Of a stretch of DNA of 64,000 nt, positions 51,984-61,171 are shown in pieces; the stretch's first letter is position 1, and each line of letters starts with the position of its first letter. Source of the DNA: Streptomyces sp. PKU-EA00015 (GTDB taxonomy: Bacteria > Actinomycetota > Actinomycetes > Streptomycetales > Streptomycetaceae); the NCBI RefSeq assembly GCF_013387495.1, contig NZ_JABZEE010000034.1, positions 124,001 through 188,000 of the forward strand, given 5' to 3'. The position numbers and the translations under genes were made by a program. A model generated the notes under the pieces. The model searched no databases and was not told the DNA's origin. It saw nothing but the letters and a program-made list of their open reading frames with translations.

Positions 51984-54900
51984 CACGCGCCGTCCGGGGT
52001 CTGCAGGGACCTGAGCAGGGCGGCGGCCTCCTCGTCGGACATGTTCTCGATCTGGTCGAAGACCGCGAGCAGCCGGTCCTGTTCGCCGGCCGCCTCGGCC
52101 TGCGCGGCGCGGACGAGGTCGGCCAGGCCTGCGACGGTCGGGCGGCCGAAGAAGTCGGCGAGCGCGATGTCGATGCCGAAGACGGCGCGGACCCGCGAGA
52201 CGACGATGGTCGCCTGGAGCGAGCTGCCGCCGAGCGCGAAGAAGTCGCCTTCGACATCGGGGCTGGACCACTCCAGCAGCGGGGTGAGGATGTCCCGGCA
52301 GATCTGCTCCTCGATCTCGTCGCGGGGCGGGGTGCCGCCGGTGGTGGCGTGGTCGACGGGCAGCGGCAGCGCGGCGATGTCGACCTTGCCGTGCCGGGTG
52401 AGCGGCAGCTCGTCCAGCACGACGACCACGGGGACCATGTAGCCGGGGAGCCGGGAGGCGGCGTAGGCGCGCAGCACTTCGGCGTCGACGACCTCGGAGG
52501 CGTACGCGCCGACCTGTTCGACGGTGACGTACGCGGCGAGCATCTTGTCGCCGCCCGCGGCGGGCTGGGCGAGGGCGACGGCCTGCTGGACGCGCGGGTG
52601 GCTCATGAGCACGGCCTCGACCTCGCCCGGTTCGATGCGGTGACCGCGCAGCTTCACCTGGCGGTCGGTGCGGCCGAGGAACTCCAGGTTGCCGCCCGGC
52701 AGCCAGCGCACCAGGTCGCCGGTGCGGTAGAGGCGCTCGGTCTCCGGGCCGTCGGCGTAGGGGTTGGTGACGAAGCGCTCGGCGGTCAGCTCGGGCAGGC
52801 CCAGGTAGCCGCGGGCGACCCCGGGGCCGGCGACGCACAGTTCGGCGGGCACCCCGGGCGGCACCGGGCGCAGCCGGTCGTCGAGGACGAACGCCTGGTG
52901 GCCCGGCATGGGCCGGCCGATGGGCGGGTTGCGGTCGTAGCTGCCGGTGCAGTCCATGAGGGTGACGGCGACGGTGGCCTCGGTGGGTCCGTACCCGTTG
53001 ACGAACCGGCGGTCCCCCGTGGTCCATTCGGCGACCAGCCTGCCGGGGAACGCCTCGCCTCCGACGGACACCAGGCGCAGGGCGGGCAGCCCGGCCTGGT
53101 CGAGGAGGGGCAGCAGCGCGGGCGGCAGCTCCGCGACGGTCACCCCGTCCTCGCGCATACGGGTCTGGAGCAGGGCCGGGTCGCGCCGCTCGTCGTCGGT
53201 GGCGATGACGAGCTCCCCGCCGGCGAGCAGGGTCGTGAAGACCTCGAAGACGGAGACGTCGAAGGTGAGCGGGGCGAAGTGGAGCACGCGGTCGGCGGTG
53301 CCGATCTCGTACGCCCTGGCGATGGTGCGGGAGAAGTGCGTGACCGAACGGTGCTCGATCATCACGCCCTTGGGGGTGCCGCTGCTGCCCGAGGTGTAGA
53401 GGACATAGGCGAGGTCGGCGGGGGCGGACGTCGGCGGCAGGGAGGGCACGTCGCGCACGGGAGCGTTGGCGCCCGCGGTGACGCGCTCCAGCGGCACGGG
53501 CAGTTCGGTGGCCTCGTCGACGAGAGCGTGCCGCACGCCGGCGTCGGAGAGCACGGCCCTGGTGCGGTCGGCGGGCGCGGTGGGGTCGACGGGCACGTAG
53601 TGCGCGCCGGCCTTGAGGATGCCGAGCAGTCCGGCGACGGCCGCGGGGCCCCGGCCGAGGCAGGCGGCGACCGGGTCGCCGTGCCGCACTCCGCGGTCGC
53701 GCAGGCGGTGGGCGATCGCCTCCGACCAGCGGTCCAGGGCCGCGTAGTCCAGCGTGGTGGCCCCGTGGCGGACGGCGACGGCGTCGGGCCGGACGGTGGC
53801 GCGCTCGCGGAAGGCGCCGTCGAGGGTGGTGGTCCAGGCCGCCTCGTCGAGCGGACCGCCGCGGGACAGCTCGCGGGCGTGCCGGGAGGCGGCCGGCTCC
53901 TCGACGAGGCTGAGTTCGCCGATCTGCATGTCGGGGTTCTCGGCCACCTGCTCGATGACGCGCCGGAAGGCGGTCAGCAGCGCGGAGGCGGTGCCGTGCC
54001 GGTAGAGGGAGGTGTTGTACTCCAGGGACAGTTCCAGGCCGTCCCTCTCGCCGACGAGGAAGCTCATGTCGAACTTGGCGGCTCCGTCGTGCAGTTGCTC
54101 GACGGCGAGCTCGACCCCGCCGGCCTCGGCCGTCTGGGTGCCCCAGCGGCCGAGCGAGGTGAACTCGATCTGGAACAGCGGGTGCCGCAGCGGGTCGCGG
54201 GCGGGGCGGACGGCGTCGACGACCTGCTCGAACGGCAGCTCGCTGTTGGTGAAGGCGTCCATCACGGTGCCTGCCGTGCGGGCGACCAGCTCGCGGAAGG
54301 TGAGGGTGTCACCGACCTCCGTGCGCAGGGTGATCATCTGCACGAAGCAGCCGATGACCCGCTCCAGGTCAGGGTGCGGTCGGGAGGCGCTCGCCGTGCC
54401 GACGACGACGTCCTCGGTGTGCGTCCAGTGCCGCAGCAGCGCGTTGAACGCGGCGAGGAGGGTGGTGAAGACAGTGGTGTCGGAGCTCTCGGCCACCGCG
54501 TTCAGCCGGTCGAGCAGTTCCTGTTCCAGGGTGAGCGACAGGCCGCGTCCGTCGCCGCGCGTCTCGGGCGTGCGCGGGTGGTCGGGCATGACCTCGGTGG
54601 CCTCGGCGCCCGCGAGCAGCTGCCGCCATTTGTCGGCCAGCGCCCGCCGGTGCTCCGGGTGTTCCAGCTTGGCGCGCTGCCAGGCGGCGAAGTCGGCGTA
54701 CTGGACGGCGAGTTCGCCGGCCGCGGGGCTCCTGCCCTGGACGGCGCCGGCGTAGCCGGCGGTGAGTTCCTCGGTGAAGATGCGGGTGGAGCCCGGGTCC
54801 CAGACGACGTGGTGGACGACCCACAGCAGGATGTGCCGGTCGTCGGCGAGGCGTACGAGGTGGGCGCGGACGGGCGGCGCCTCGGCGAGGTCGAAGGGGG

Positions 54901-55339
54901 CGGCCGCGCAGGAGGCGGTGAGTTCGGCGAGGTCGTGGTCGGGGTCGTCGCTGTCGCCGAAGTCGCTGGTCTGCACACCGAGGACGAAGCCGGGCACGGG
55001 CTCCTGCCAGGGCACGCCGTCGACCTCGACGAGCTTGCTGTGCAGCACCTGGTGGCGGGCGACGACCGCGTTGAGCGCCTCGTGGAGGGCGGCGCGGTCG
55101 AGCGGGCCGTCGAGGCGTATCGCCAGGGCGATGTTGTTGCGCGCCTTGCCCGCGCCCAGCCGGTCGACGAACCACATCTGTTCCTGCTGGAAGGAGGCAC
55201 GGGAGCGGGGTCCGTGGTCGATGCGCTTGAGTTCGTTGCGGTGACCGACGGGCGCGGTCATCTGGTTGCGCATCCGGCCCAGCAGCCGGGAGCGCTGTCC
55301 CTGGGGCAGCCGGCCGAGCCGTTCGGCGAGGTCAGACAT
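51983..55339 (-). CDS. NRPS module C-A-T
   Basis: 1118 residues; ATG with GGAGGAA upstream, overlapping the preceding gene by 8 bp. C domain about 48-470, with active-site motif HHVVWDPGS in which Gly of HHxxxDG is Pro. A domain about 505-1000 (YTSGSSGTPKG, NGYGPTEATVAV); the pocket by GrsA alignment reads D-V-F-E-S-G-G-V-A-K, which I cannot match to a residue. T domain about 1035-1105 (LGGSSLQA). A charged tail (FDQIENMSDEEAAALLRSL) looks like a docking helix for the next protein. Confidence 0.92.
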   Translation of the reverse strand: MSDLAERLGRLPQGQRSRLLGRMRNQMTAPVGHRNELKRIDHGPRSRASFQQEQMWFVDRLGAGKARNNIALAIRLDGPLDRAALHEALNAVVARHQVLHSKLVEVDGVPWQEPVPGFVLGVQTSDFGDSDDPDHDLAELTASCAAAPFDLAEAPPVRAHLVRLADDRHILLWVVHHVVWDPGSTRIFTEELTAGYAGAVQGRSPAAGELAVQYADFAAWQRAKLEHPEHRRALADKWRQLLAGAEATEVMPDHPRTPETRGDGRGLSLTLEQELLDRLNAVAESSDTTVFTTLLAAFNALLRHWTHTEDVVVGTASASRPHPDLERVIGCFVQMITLRTEVGDTLTFRELVARTAGTVMDAFTNSELPFEQVVDAVRPARDPLRHPLFQIEFTSLGRWGTQTAEAGGVELAVEQLHDGAAKFDMSFLVGERDGLELSLEYNTSLYRHGTASALLTAFRRVIEQVAENPDMQIGELSLVEEPAASRHARELSRGGPLDEAAWTTTLDGAFRERATVRPDAVAVRHGATTLDYAALDRWSEAIAHRLRDRGVRHGDPVAACLGRGPAAVAGLLGILKAGAHYVPVDPTAPADRTRAVLSDAGVRHALVDEATELPVPLERVTAGANAPVRDVPSLPPTSAPADLAYVLYTSGSSGTPKGVMIEHRSVTHFSRTIARAYEIGTADRVLHFAPLTFDVSVFEVFTTLLAGGELVIATDDERRDPALLQTRMREDGVTVAELPPALLPLLDQAGLPALRLVSVGGEAFPGRLVAEWTTGDRRFVNGYGPTEATVAVTLMDCTGSYDRNPPIGRPMPGHQAFVLDDRLRPVPPGVPAELCVAGPGVARGYLGLPELTAERFVTNPYADGPETERLYRTGDLVRWLPGGNLEFLGRTDRQVKLRGHRIEPGEVEAVLMSHPRVQQAVALAQPAAGGDKMLAAYVTVEQVGAYASEVVDAEVLRAYAASRLPGYMVPVVVVLDELPLTRHGKVDIAALPLPVDHATTGGTPPRDEIEEQICRDILTPLLEWSSPDVEGDFFALGGSSLQATIVVSRVRAVFGIDIALADFFGRPTVAGLADLVRAAQAEAAGEQDRLLAVFDQIENMSDEEAAALLRSLQTPDGA

Positions 55340-58300
55340 GGGTTCCTCCGTTGCGGTGCAGGTCGGCCAGCAGCGCGGCGAGCCGGTCGGGCAGGTGCTT
55401 GGCGAAGTAGTGACGGCCGCCGGGGATGACGGCGAGCCGCAGGTCGCGGGCGTAGCGGCCCCAGGCGCGGTGGCCCTTCTCGTAGCCCTCGGTCGCGTCG
55501 TCGGCGTCGCCGACGATGCAGGTGAGCGGGGTGACGAGAGGGGGTGCGTAGCCGTCGGGCGTGCGGGCGAAGAAGCGGGCGGCCTCGGTCATGTCGTGCC
55601 GGACCATCCTGAGCACGGCCGTCAGATCGCTGTCGTCGAGGACGCCGTCGAAGCCGTCCATGGCGGTGAGGTAGCCGACGAGGTCGTCGTCGCTGGAGAC
55701 GCGTTCCATCTCCAGCGCGTACTCGGGGTCCTCCTCCGGGAGTGCGGCGGCGAGATGGAGGGCGACCGGCCGCAGGCCGTCGCGCTCCAGGACGCGGGTG
55801 GTCTCCAGGGCCGAGACGACGCCGGCGCAGTGGCCGTAGACGGCGAAGGGTCCGGTGACGGTCCGGGCGATCTCGCGGGCGGCGAGTTCGGCGAACTCGC
55901 CGACGGGCAGCATCGGGCCAGGGTTGAGCGGGTCGTGTCCCGGCGGGGAGACGGCCAGCAGCTCGATGTGGGGCGGGAGTTGGGCCGCCAGCGGCTGGTA
56001 GGCGATGGCGTCGCCGCCGCCGTGCGGGAAGCAGACGAGGGTGAGTGCGGCGGGGCCTTCTGCGGGCCGCGGGGACAGCCGGTGCAGGAGCCGGTGGGGG
56101 GCCGGGCCGTCGGCGGCGCCCCCGCCGAGTTCCTCGGCGCGGGCCGCGAGGCCGGCCGGGGTGGGATTGCTGAACAGGTCGACGACGCGCAGGGCGTGCG
56201 CCTGCGGTATCGCCTCGGCGACGGCCCGCACCGCGCGGACGGCGGCGAACGAGTCGCCGCCGAGGGCGAAGAAGTCGTCGTCGGGCCCGACCGACTCCAG
56301 GCCCAGGACCTCGGCCCAGACCGCGGCCACGCGCCGTGCCGCCAGGTCGCCGTCGGTGGGTGCCGCGGGCGCCGCGGAGTCGGTGGGCGACTCGGCCGCG
56401 GCGGGCGCGGTGGGCGCGCGCCGGCCGCTCGGCGGCTCGGGCAGGGCCTTGCGGTCGACCTTGCCGTTGGGACTGAGCGGCAGCCGGTCCAGGACGACGA
56501 GTTCGGCGGGCACGCAGTGCGGCGGGAGCACGGATCCCAGCGCTCCGCGCAGGGCGGCCGGGTCCGGGGCGGCCCCGTCCTCGGGGACGACGTAGCCGAT
56601 CAGGCGGGCCGAGCCGGCGCCCTGGCGGGCGACGACGACGGCCTCCCGGACCCCGGGTTGCTCGCGCAGGGCGCTCTCCACCTCGCCGGGCTCGATGCGC
56701 AGTCCGTTGAGCTTGATGCGGAAGTCGGTGCGGCCGAGGAGTTCGATGGTGCCGTCGGGCCGGTAGCGGGCGAGGTCGCCGGTGCGGTAGAGCCGTTCGG
56801 TGCGGCCGGGTTCGAGTTCGACGTGGACGAACTTCTCCGCGGTCAGCTCCGGCCGGTTCAGGTAGCCGCGTGCCAGCCCCACTCCCCCGAGGTGCAGTTC
56901 GCCGGGTACGCCCGCGGGCACCAGCCGGTCGGAGGGGTCGAGGATGTAGGCGCGCTGGTTGGCCATGGGCCGGCCGTACGGGAGTTTCGTCCAGCCGGGG
57001 TCCACCCGCCCGACCCGGTACTCCACGGAGTGGATCGACGCCTCGGTCGCGCCCCCGAGCGCGGCGAACGCCAGCCCCGGGGCGAACGCGCGGAGCCGGT
57101 CGGGCTGGGTGACGGGGATCCAGTCACCGCCGAGGAATGCGGTGCGCAGCCTCGGCAGGGCGGGGCCGCCCGCGTGCTCGAGCTGGTCGAGGAGAAGGCC
57201 CAGCAGGGCGGGCGCGGAGTTCCACACGGTGACGCCGTGACGCTCGATCAGGTCGGCCCAGTGGGCGGGGTCCTTGGCCGCGGCGGGGTCGGGCAGGACG
57301 AGGGCGCCGCCCGCGGCGAGCATGCCGAGCGTCTCGTACACGCTCATGTCGAAGCTCGGCGAGGACAGTGCGAGGACCGCGTCCGCCGGACCGATGCCGT
57401 AGGAGCGGTTGAGGTCGAGCAGGTTGTTGACCACGCCGCGGTGCTCCAGCGCGATGCCCTTGGGGGTGCCGGTGGAACCCGAGGTGAAGATGACGTACGC
57501 GAGGTCACGGGAGGTGACGGGGACCGCCGGCCGGGTCGCGGGCAGCGTCTCGAGCACCGGCCGGTCGGTGTCGAGCAGGACGCGGACGGTGTCGGGGCCC
57601 AGCGGGAGCCGGCCGATCAGTTCCGAGTCGGAGACGACGATCGGCGGCGCGGCGTCGCGGAGCAGGAGGCCCAGGCGCTCGGCGGGGTACTCGGGGTCGA
57701 GGGGGACGTAGGCGGCGCCCGCCTTGAGGACGGCGAGGATCGCGGTGACGAGCCCCGGTCCGCGGCGCAGGCACAGGGCGACGGTCCGGTCCGCTCCGGC
57801 GCCCGCCTCGGCCAGGTGGTGGGCGAGGCGGTTGGCCCGCTCCTCCAGCTCCCGGTAGGTGACGGTCCAGCCGCCGAGTCCGCCGCAGACGATGGCCGCC
57901 GAGTCGGGGCGCCGGTCCGCGTGCTCCTCGAACAGGTGGTGGAGGCAGGCGTCCTGCGGGAACGGCGCGCGGGTGGCGTTCCAGTCGTCGAGGGCCGTGC
58001 GGCGCTCGGCGCCGGTGAGCAGGGGCAGGGTGGAGATCGGCACGTCGGGCACGGCGACCGCGGCTTCCAGGGTGGTCAGGAAGTGGCCGAGCAGCCGGTC
58101 GACGGTCGGGGCGTCGAAGAGTGCGGTGGGGTACTCCACGAGGGCGCGGACGGCGCTGCCCGTGTCGTGGACGCTGATCATCAGGTCGTACTTGGTGGCG
58201 CGGGAGGAGAAGTCGATGGGCTCGGTGTCGAGTCCGGCGAGGCCGGGCGCGGTGTCCGGGGTCTCGTCCAGCAAGAACATCACGGAGGTGAGCGGCGGGC

Positions 58301-59450
58301 GGCTGGGGTCGCGCGGCAGCCCGAGCGCGTCGACGATCAGGTCGAAGGGCAGCTCCTGGTGCGCGTACGCCTGGAGCGTGGTGTGCCGGGTGGAGCGGAC
58401 GAGTTCCGCGAAGCCCGGGTCGCCGCCCGTTCTGATGCGCAGCGGCAGCGTGTTGACGAAGAAGCCGACGAGGTCGCTGAAGGCGGGGTGGTCGCGGCCG
58501 GAGACGGAGGTGCCGACGACGATGTCCTCCTGGCCGGTCCAGCGGCGCAGGGTGGCGGCGAAGCCGGCGAGCATCGTCATGTAGAGGGTGGCGCCCTCCG
58601 ACTTGCCGAACTCGCGCAGCCGCGCGATGAGGCGTGGCGGCAGGTCGATGTAGCGGGAGGCGCCGGCGTGGCCGAAGACGGGCGGCCGGGGCCGGTCGGT
58701 GGGCAGGTCCACGGGGGTGGCGCCGCTCAGCTCCTCGCGCCAGAAACCGGTGAGCTTCTCCAGGCGGTCGCCGCTGATGCGGCGGCGCTGCCAGGCGGCG
58801 AAGTCGGCGTACTGGAGGGCCAGGTGGGTGAGCGGCTCGGCGGCCGCTCCGACGCGTGCCGCGTACGCGCGCTCGAGCTCGGTGTAGAGCAGCCGCATCG
58901 ACCAGCCGTCGGTGACGATGTGGTGCAGGTTGAGGACGAGGACGTGGTCGTCGGCGCCGATGCGGGCCAGCGAGGCGCGCAGCGGCACGGCGCCGGCGAG
59001 GTCGAACGGGGCCGCGGCGTCCGCGGCGTAGAACGCCCGGACGGCGGCCTCGTCCGGCAGGTCGCTCACCGGCAGCGGCAGCCGGAAGCCGTGCAGCACG
59101 TGGGGCTCGGCCTCGGCGGCGCCGGGCACGTCCCGGTAGACGGTGCGCAGGACCTCGTGACGGTCCACGACGTCCTGGAGCGCGCCGTGCAGGGCGGGCA
59201 CGTCGAGGGGGCCGCGGATGCGGGTGGCGACCGGGACGTTGTAGGCGGGGCTGCCGGGCTGGAGCTGGTCGATGAACCACAGGCGGCGCTGGGCGAAGGA
59301 GAGCACCGGCGCCTCGGAGGGATCCCGTGGCGCCGGTTCGGGGTCCTCCCGTACGGCGCCGCGCCCTCCGCCCCGGCCCGCGAGGGCCTGGAACAGTGCC
59401 CTGCGGTGCTTCGGCAGTGCGGCTATGCGTTCGGCGAGGGACTCGCTCAC
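55332..59450 (-). CDS. NRPS termination module C-A-T-TE with cysteine thioesterase
   Basis: 1372 residues from GTG 59450 (GGAGG 6 nt upstream). C about 48-470 (canonical HHIVTDGWS); A about 490-985 (FTSGSTGTPKG; GGATEASIHS in place of YGPTE; pocket D-M-Y-N-F-G-L-I-H-K, unassigned); T about 1035-1105 (LGGDSFAA); TE about 1125-1372. In the TE the nucleophile elbow is YGHCAG: Cys1208 stands where Ser is usual, with VGDADD (Asp) and PGGRHYF (His). Cys-type TEs are known to close strained rings such as beta-lactones (ObiF) and beta-lactams (SulM). It should release the finished chain. Second gene of the operon after the exporter. Confidence 0.93.
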   Translation of the reverse strand: MSESLAERIAALPKHRRALFQALAGRGGGRGAVREDPEPAPRDPSEAPVLSFAQRRLWFIDQLQPGSPAYNVPVATRIRGPLDVPALHGALQDVVDRHEVLRTVYRDVPGAAEAEPHVLHGFRLPLPVSDLPDEAAVRAFYAADAAAPFDLAGAVPLRASLARIGADDHVLVLNLHHIVTDGWSMRLLYTELERAYAARVGAAAEPLTHLALQYADFAAWQRRRISGDRLEKLTGFWREELSGATPVDLPTDRPRPPVFGHAGASRYIDLPPRLIARLREFGKSEGATLYMTMLAGFAATLRRWTGQEDIVVGTSVSGRDHPAFSDLVGFFVNTLPLRIRTGGDPGFAELVRSTRHTTLQAYAHQELPFDLIVDALGLPRDPSRPPLTSVMFLLDETPDTAPGLAGLDTEPIDFSSRATKYDLMISVHDTGSAVRALVEYPTALFDAPTVDRLLGHFLTTLEAAVAVPDVPISTLPLLTGAERRTALDDWNATRAPFPQDACLHHLFEEHADRRPDSAAIVCGGLGGWTVTYRELEERANRLAHHLAEAGAGADRTVALCLRRGPGLVTAILAVLKAGAAYVPLDPEYPAERLGLLLRDAAPPIVVSDSELIGRLPLGPDTVRVLLDTDRPVLETLPATRPAVPVTSRDLAYVIFTSGSTGTPKGIALEHRGVVNNLLDLNRSYGIGPADAVLALSSPSFDMSVYETLGMLAAGGALVLPDPAAAKDPAHWADLIERHGVTVWNSAPALLGLLLDQLEHAGGPALPRLRTAFLGGDWIPVTQPDRLRAFAPGLAFAALGGATEASIHSVEYRVGRVDPGWTKLPYGRPMANQRAYILDPSDRLVPAGVPGELHLGGVGLARGYLNRPELTAEKFVHVELEPGRTERLYRTGDLARYRPDGTIELLGRTDFRIKLNGLRIEPGEVESALREQPGVREAVVVARQGAGSARLIGYVVPEDGAAPDPAALRGALGSVLPPHCVPAELVVLDRLPLSPNGKVDRKALPEPPSGRRAPTAPAAAESPTDSAAPAAPTDGDLAARRVAAVWAEVLGLESVGPDDDFFALGGDSFAAVRAVRAVAEAIPQAHALRVVDLFSNPTPAGLAARAEELGGGAADGPAPHRLLHRLSPRPAEGPAALTLVCFPHGGGDAIAYQPLAAQLPPHIELLAVSPPGHDPLNPGPMLPVGEFAELAAREIARTVTGPFAVYGHCAGVVSALETTRVLERDGLRPVALHLAAALPEEDPEYALEMERVSSDDDLVGYLTAMDGFDGVLDDSDLTAVLRMVRHDMTEAARFFARTPDGYAPPLVTPLTCIVGDADDATEGYEKGHRAWGRYARDLRLAVIPGGRHYFAKHLPDRLAALLADLHRNGGTHV

Positions 59451-59776
59451 CTTGTGCCTCCGTGCGGTCTGAAGGAAGAGGGATACGGCGAGTGGGGGCG
59501 CGGAGCGCCCCGGTGGTCGGGGTGACGCCCCTGTCTCGGGCCGCGCCGCGGGTGGGGCCGCTTCGGTGCCGAGGTTGCCCCCGTGGTACGGGTCGTTCAC
59601 GAAAGGTCGTGCGGGGCGGTACCCCGTATGCGGGCCGCGCCCGCGGTGTGCGGCGCGCCCCCGGCGGGGGCCGCGCCCGTCGTGCGGGCGGCGCCCGACG
59701 TGGGCGGGGAGCCGCCTCGGTGCGGGCGCCGGACCCGGTCGGGCCGCGGCACCCGCTCCGACGCGTCCGGGCCGGC
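59451..59776 (-). other. GC-rich spacer with imperfect repeats and hairpin
   Basis: 326 bp between the exporter stop and the NRPS start, without a convincing gene. From about 59625 to 59715 it is built of imperfect 20-30 bp units of the form G-T-n-T/C-GCGGGC-n-GCGCCC. One segment (GCGCCCCCGGCGGGGGCC, near 59655) folds into a strong hairpin that may partly terminate or protect the transcript. An in-frame GTG upstream of the NRPS start has no ribosome site and was not used. Confidence 0.5.
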
Positions 59777-61063
59777 CTAGGCGCCGACCTTGGTGTCGTT
59801 CGCCACGGGCTCGGTGCCTTCCGCGCCCTCGGCGGGTGCGTCGGCTCCCGGCATCTCCTTGATCGCGGCGACCGGGCCGCCCAGCAGCGTCAGGCCGCCG
59901 ACGATGGTGATCGCTCCGGCGACGGCCAGCGCCGCGGTGAGGCCGAACGCCTCGCCCAGCGCGCCGCCGACGAAGTAGCCGAGGGACAGGGCGCCGTAGA
60001 CGGCCGACAGAGCGGCACCGCTGACGCGGCCCATCTGCTCGTTCGGCGTGATGCCCTGGACCAGGCTGAGGACGTGGATGTCGAACATCGGGGACACGAA
60101 GCCGATGACGGCCTGGACCACGATCAGCCCGACGAATCCGGCGACCGCGCCGCCCGTCGGCACCAGGATGTACCCGGCGCCCAGCACGACCGCGGTCAGG
60201 ACCAGCGTGCGGCCGACCGTGAGCACCTTGGTGACCTGCTCGGACAGCACCGCGCCGACGATGACGAAGACCGACATCACGGCGAAGGCCGCACCGACCT
60301 GGCCGGGGCTCAGGTCGAGCACCTTGTACGCGTACACGATCAGCAGGGCGTCGCCCATGGCGGCGCCGAGGTTGACCACGACGTTGGCGGTGAACAGTCC
60401 GCGCAGGACGGGGTTGCCGAAGAGGGTCTTCAGGCCCTCCTTCATCTCGGCCTTGGCGGACGCCTTCGTCTCCTCCAGCCGCGCCCGGCTGTCGCGGTGC
60501 CGGATGAGCAGCAGGGCCACGAGGGACACGAGGAAGGTGAACGCGTCCGCGGTGACGGCACGGGCCGCGCCGAGCAGCTGGATCAGCGCGCCACCGGCGC
60601 CGGCGCCGACGGCCTCGGCGACGCTGCGGCTGATCTGGAGCTTGGTGTTGCCCTCGACCAGGTTCTCGGTGCCGATGAGCTGCGGCAGCCACGACTGGTA
60701 GGAGACCTCGAAGAAGGTGGTCAGGACACCGGTGACGCCGGCCGCGATGTAGACGTGCGTCATGGTGACCGAGTCGAACGCGAAGGCCAGCGGGATCGAG
60801 CCCAGCGCCGCGAAGCGGCCGAGGTCGGCCACGATCATGACCGTACGGCGCGAGACCCTGTCCGCGACCAGTCCGGCGACCGGGGCCAGCAGCAGGAACG
60901 GGAGGAAGCGCAGTGCGCCGAGGACGCCGACCTCGAACGCTCCTCCGTCGAGAAAGACGACCGCGAGGGTCGGTAGTGCGAGCAGTGAGATCTTGTCGCC
61001 GAAGTTGCTGACGGTCTGCCCGAACCACAGACGATTGAAATCGGAATGCCGACCGAGTGCCAT
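59777..61063 (-). CDS. MFS exporter, EntS-like
   Basis: 428 residues starting MALGRHSDFNRLWFGQTVSN, the usual opening of MFS_3/EntS-type exporters. About twelve hydrophobic segments; the loop 2-3 motif AGLVADRVSRRTVMIVADLG lies at about residue 62, and long cytoplasmic loop RHRDSRARLEETKASAKAEM at mid-protein. The C-terminal tail is acidic. EntS relatives export siderophores and peptide natural products. It is the first gene after the SARP-type promoter at 61142-61110, so export is induced together with the NRPS genes that follow. Confidence 0.9.
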   Translation of the reverse strand: MALGRHSDFNRLWFGQTVSNFGDKISLLALPTLAVVFLDGGAFEVGVLGALRFLPFLLLAPVAGLVADRVSRRTVMIVADLGRFAALGSIPLAFAFDSVTMTHVYIAAGVTGVLTTFFEVSYQSWLPQLIGTENLVEGNTKLQISRSVAEAVGAGAGGALIQLLGAARAVTADAFTFLVSLVALLLIRHRDSRARLEETKASAKAEMKEGLKTLFGNPVLRGLFTANVVVNLGAAMGDALLIVYAYKVLDLSPGQVGAAFAVMSVFVIVGAVLSEQVTKVLTVGRTLVLTAVVLGAGYILVPTGGAVAGFVGLIVVQAVIGFVSPMFDIHVLSLVQGITPNEQMGRVSGAALSAVYGALSLGYFVGGALGEAFGLTAALAVAGAITIVGGLTLLGGPVAAIKEMPGADAPAEGAEGTEPVANDTKVGA

Positions 61064-61109
61064 GTCGACGCCCTTTTCTGGTTGGGGACGGAATTGTCGG
61101 ACGGCACTG

Positions 61110-61142
61110 ACGCTATGGAGGGGCGGTTAGCGACCGGTTACG
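61110..61142 (-). promoter_or_regulatory. SARP-type promoter of the exporter/NRPS operon
   Basis: On the minus strand: CGTAACC (61142-61136), GGTC, GCTAACC (61131-61125), 9 nt, then TAGCGT (61115-61110), 46 bp before the exporter start. Heptamers, their 11-bp period and the 9-nt gap to the -10-like box are the same as at 39830-39862. Confidence 0.72.
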
Positions 61143-61171
61143 GATCCGGGCGGATGAAGACCGGCGATGGA

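Noticed and set aside
59451..59620. N-terminal extension of the C-A-T-TE protein from an upstream in-frame GTG
   Set aside because: No ribosome site, Pro/Ala-rich and unlike NRPS N termini; GTG 59450 has GGAGG.
39860..61171. Iron-box (DmdR/Fur-type) sites that would prove a siderophore cluster
   Set aside because: None seen in the promoter gaps inspected; the promoters look SARP-type instead.
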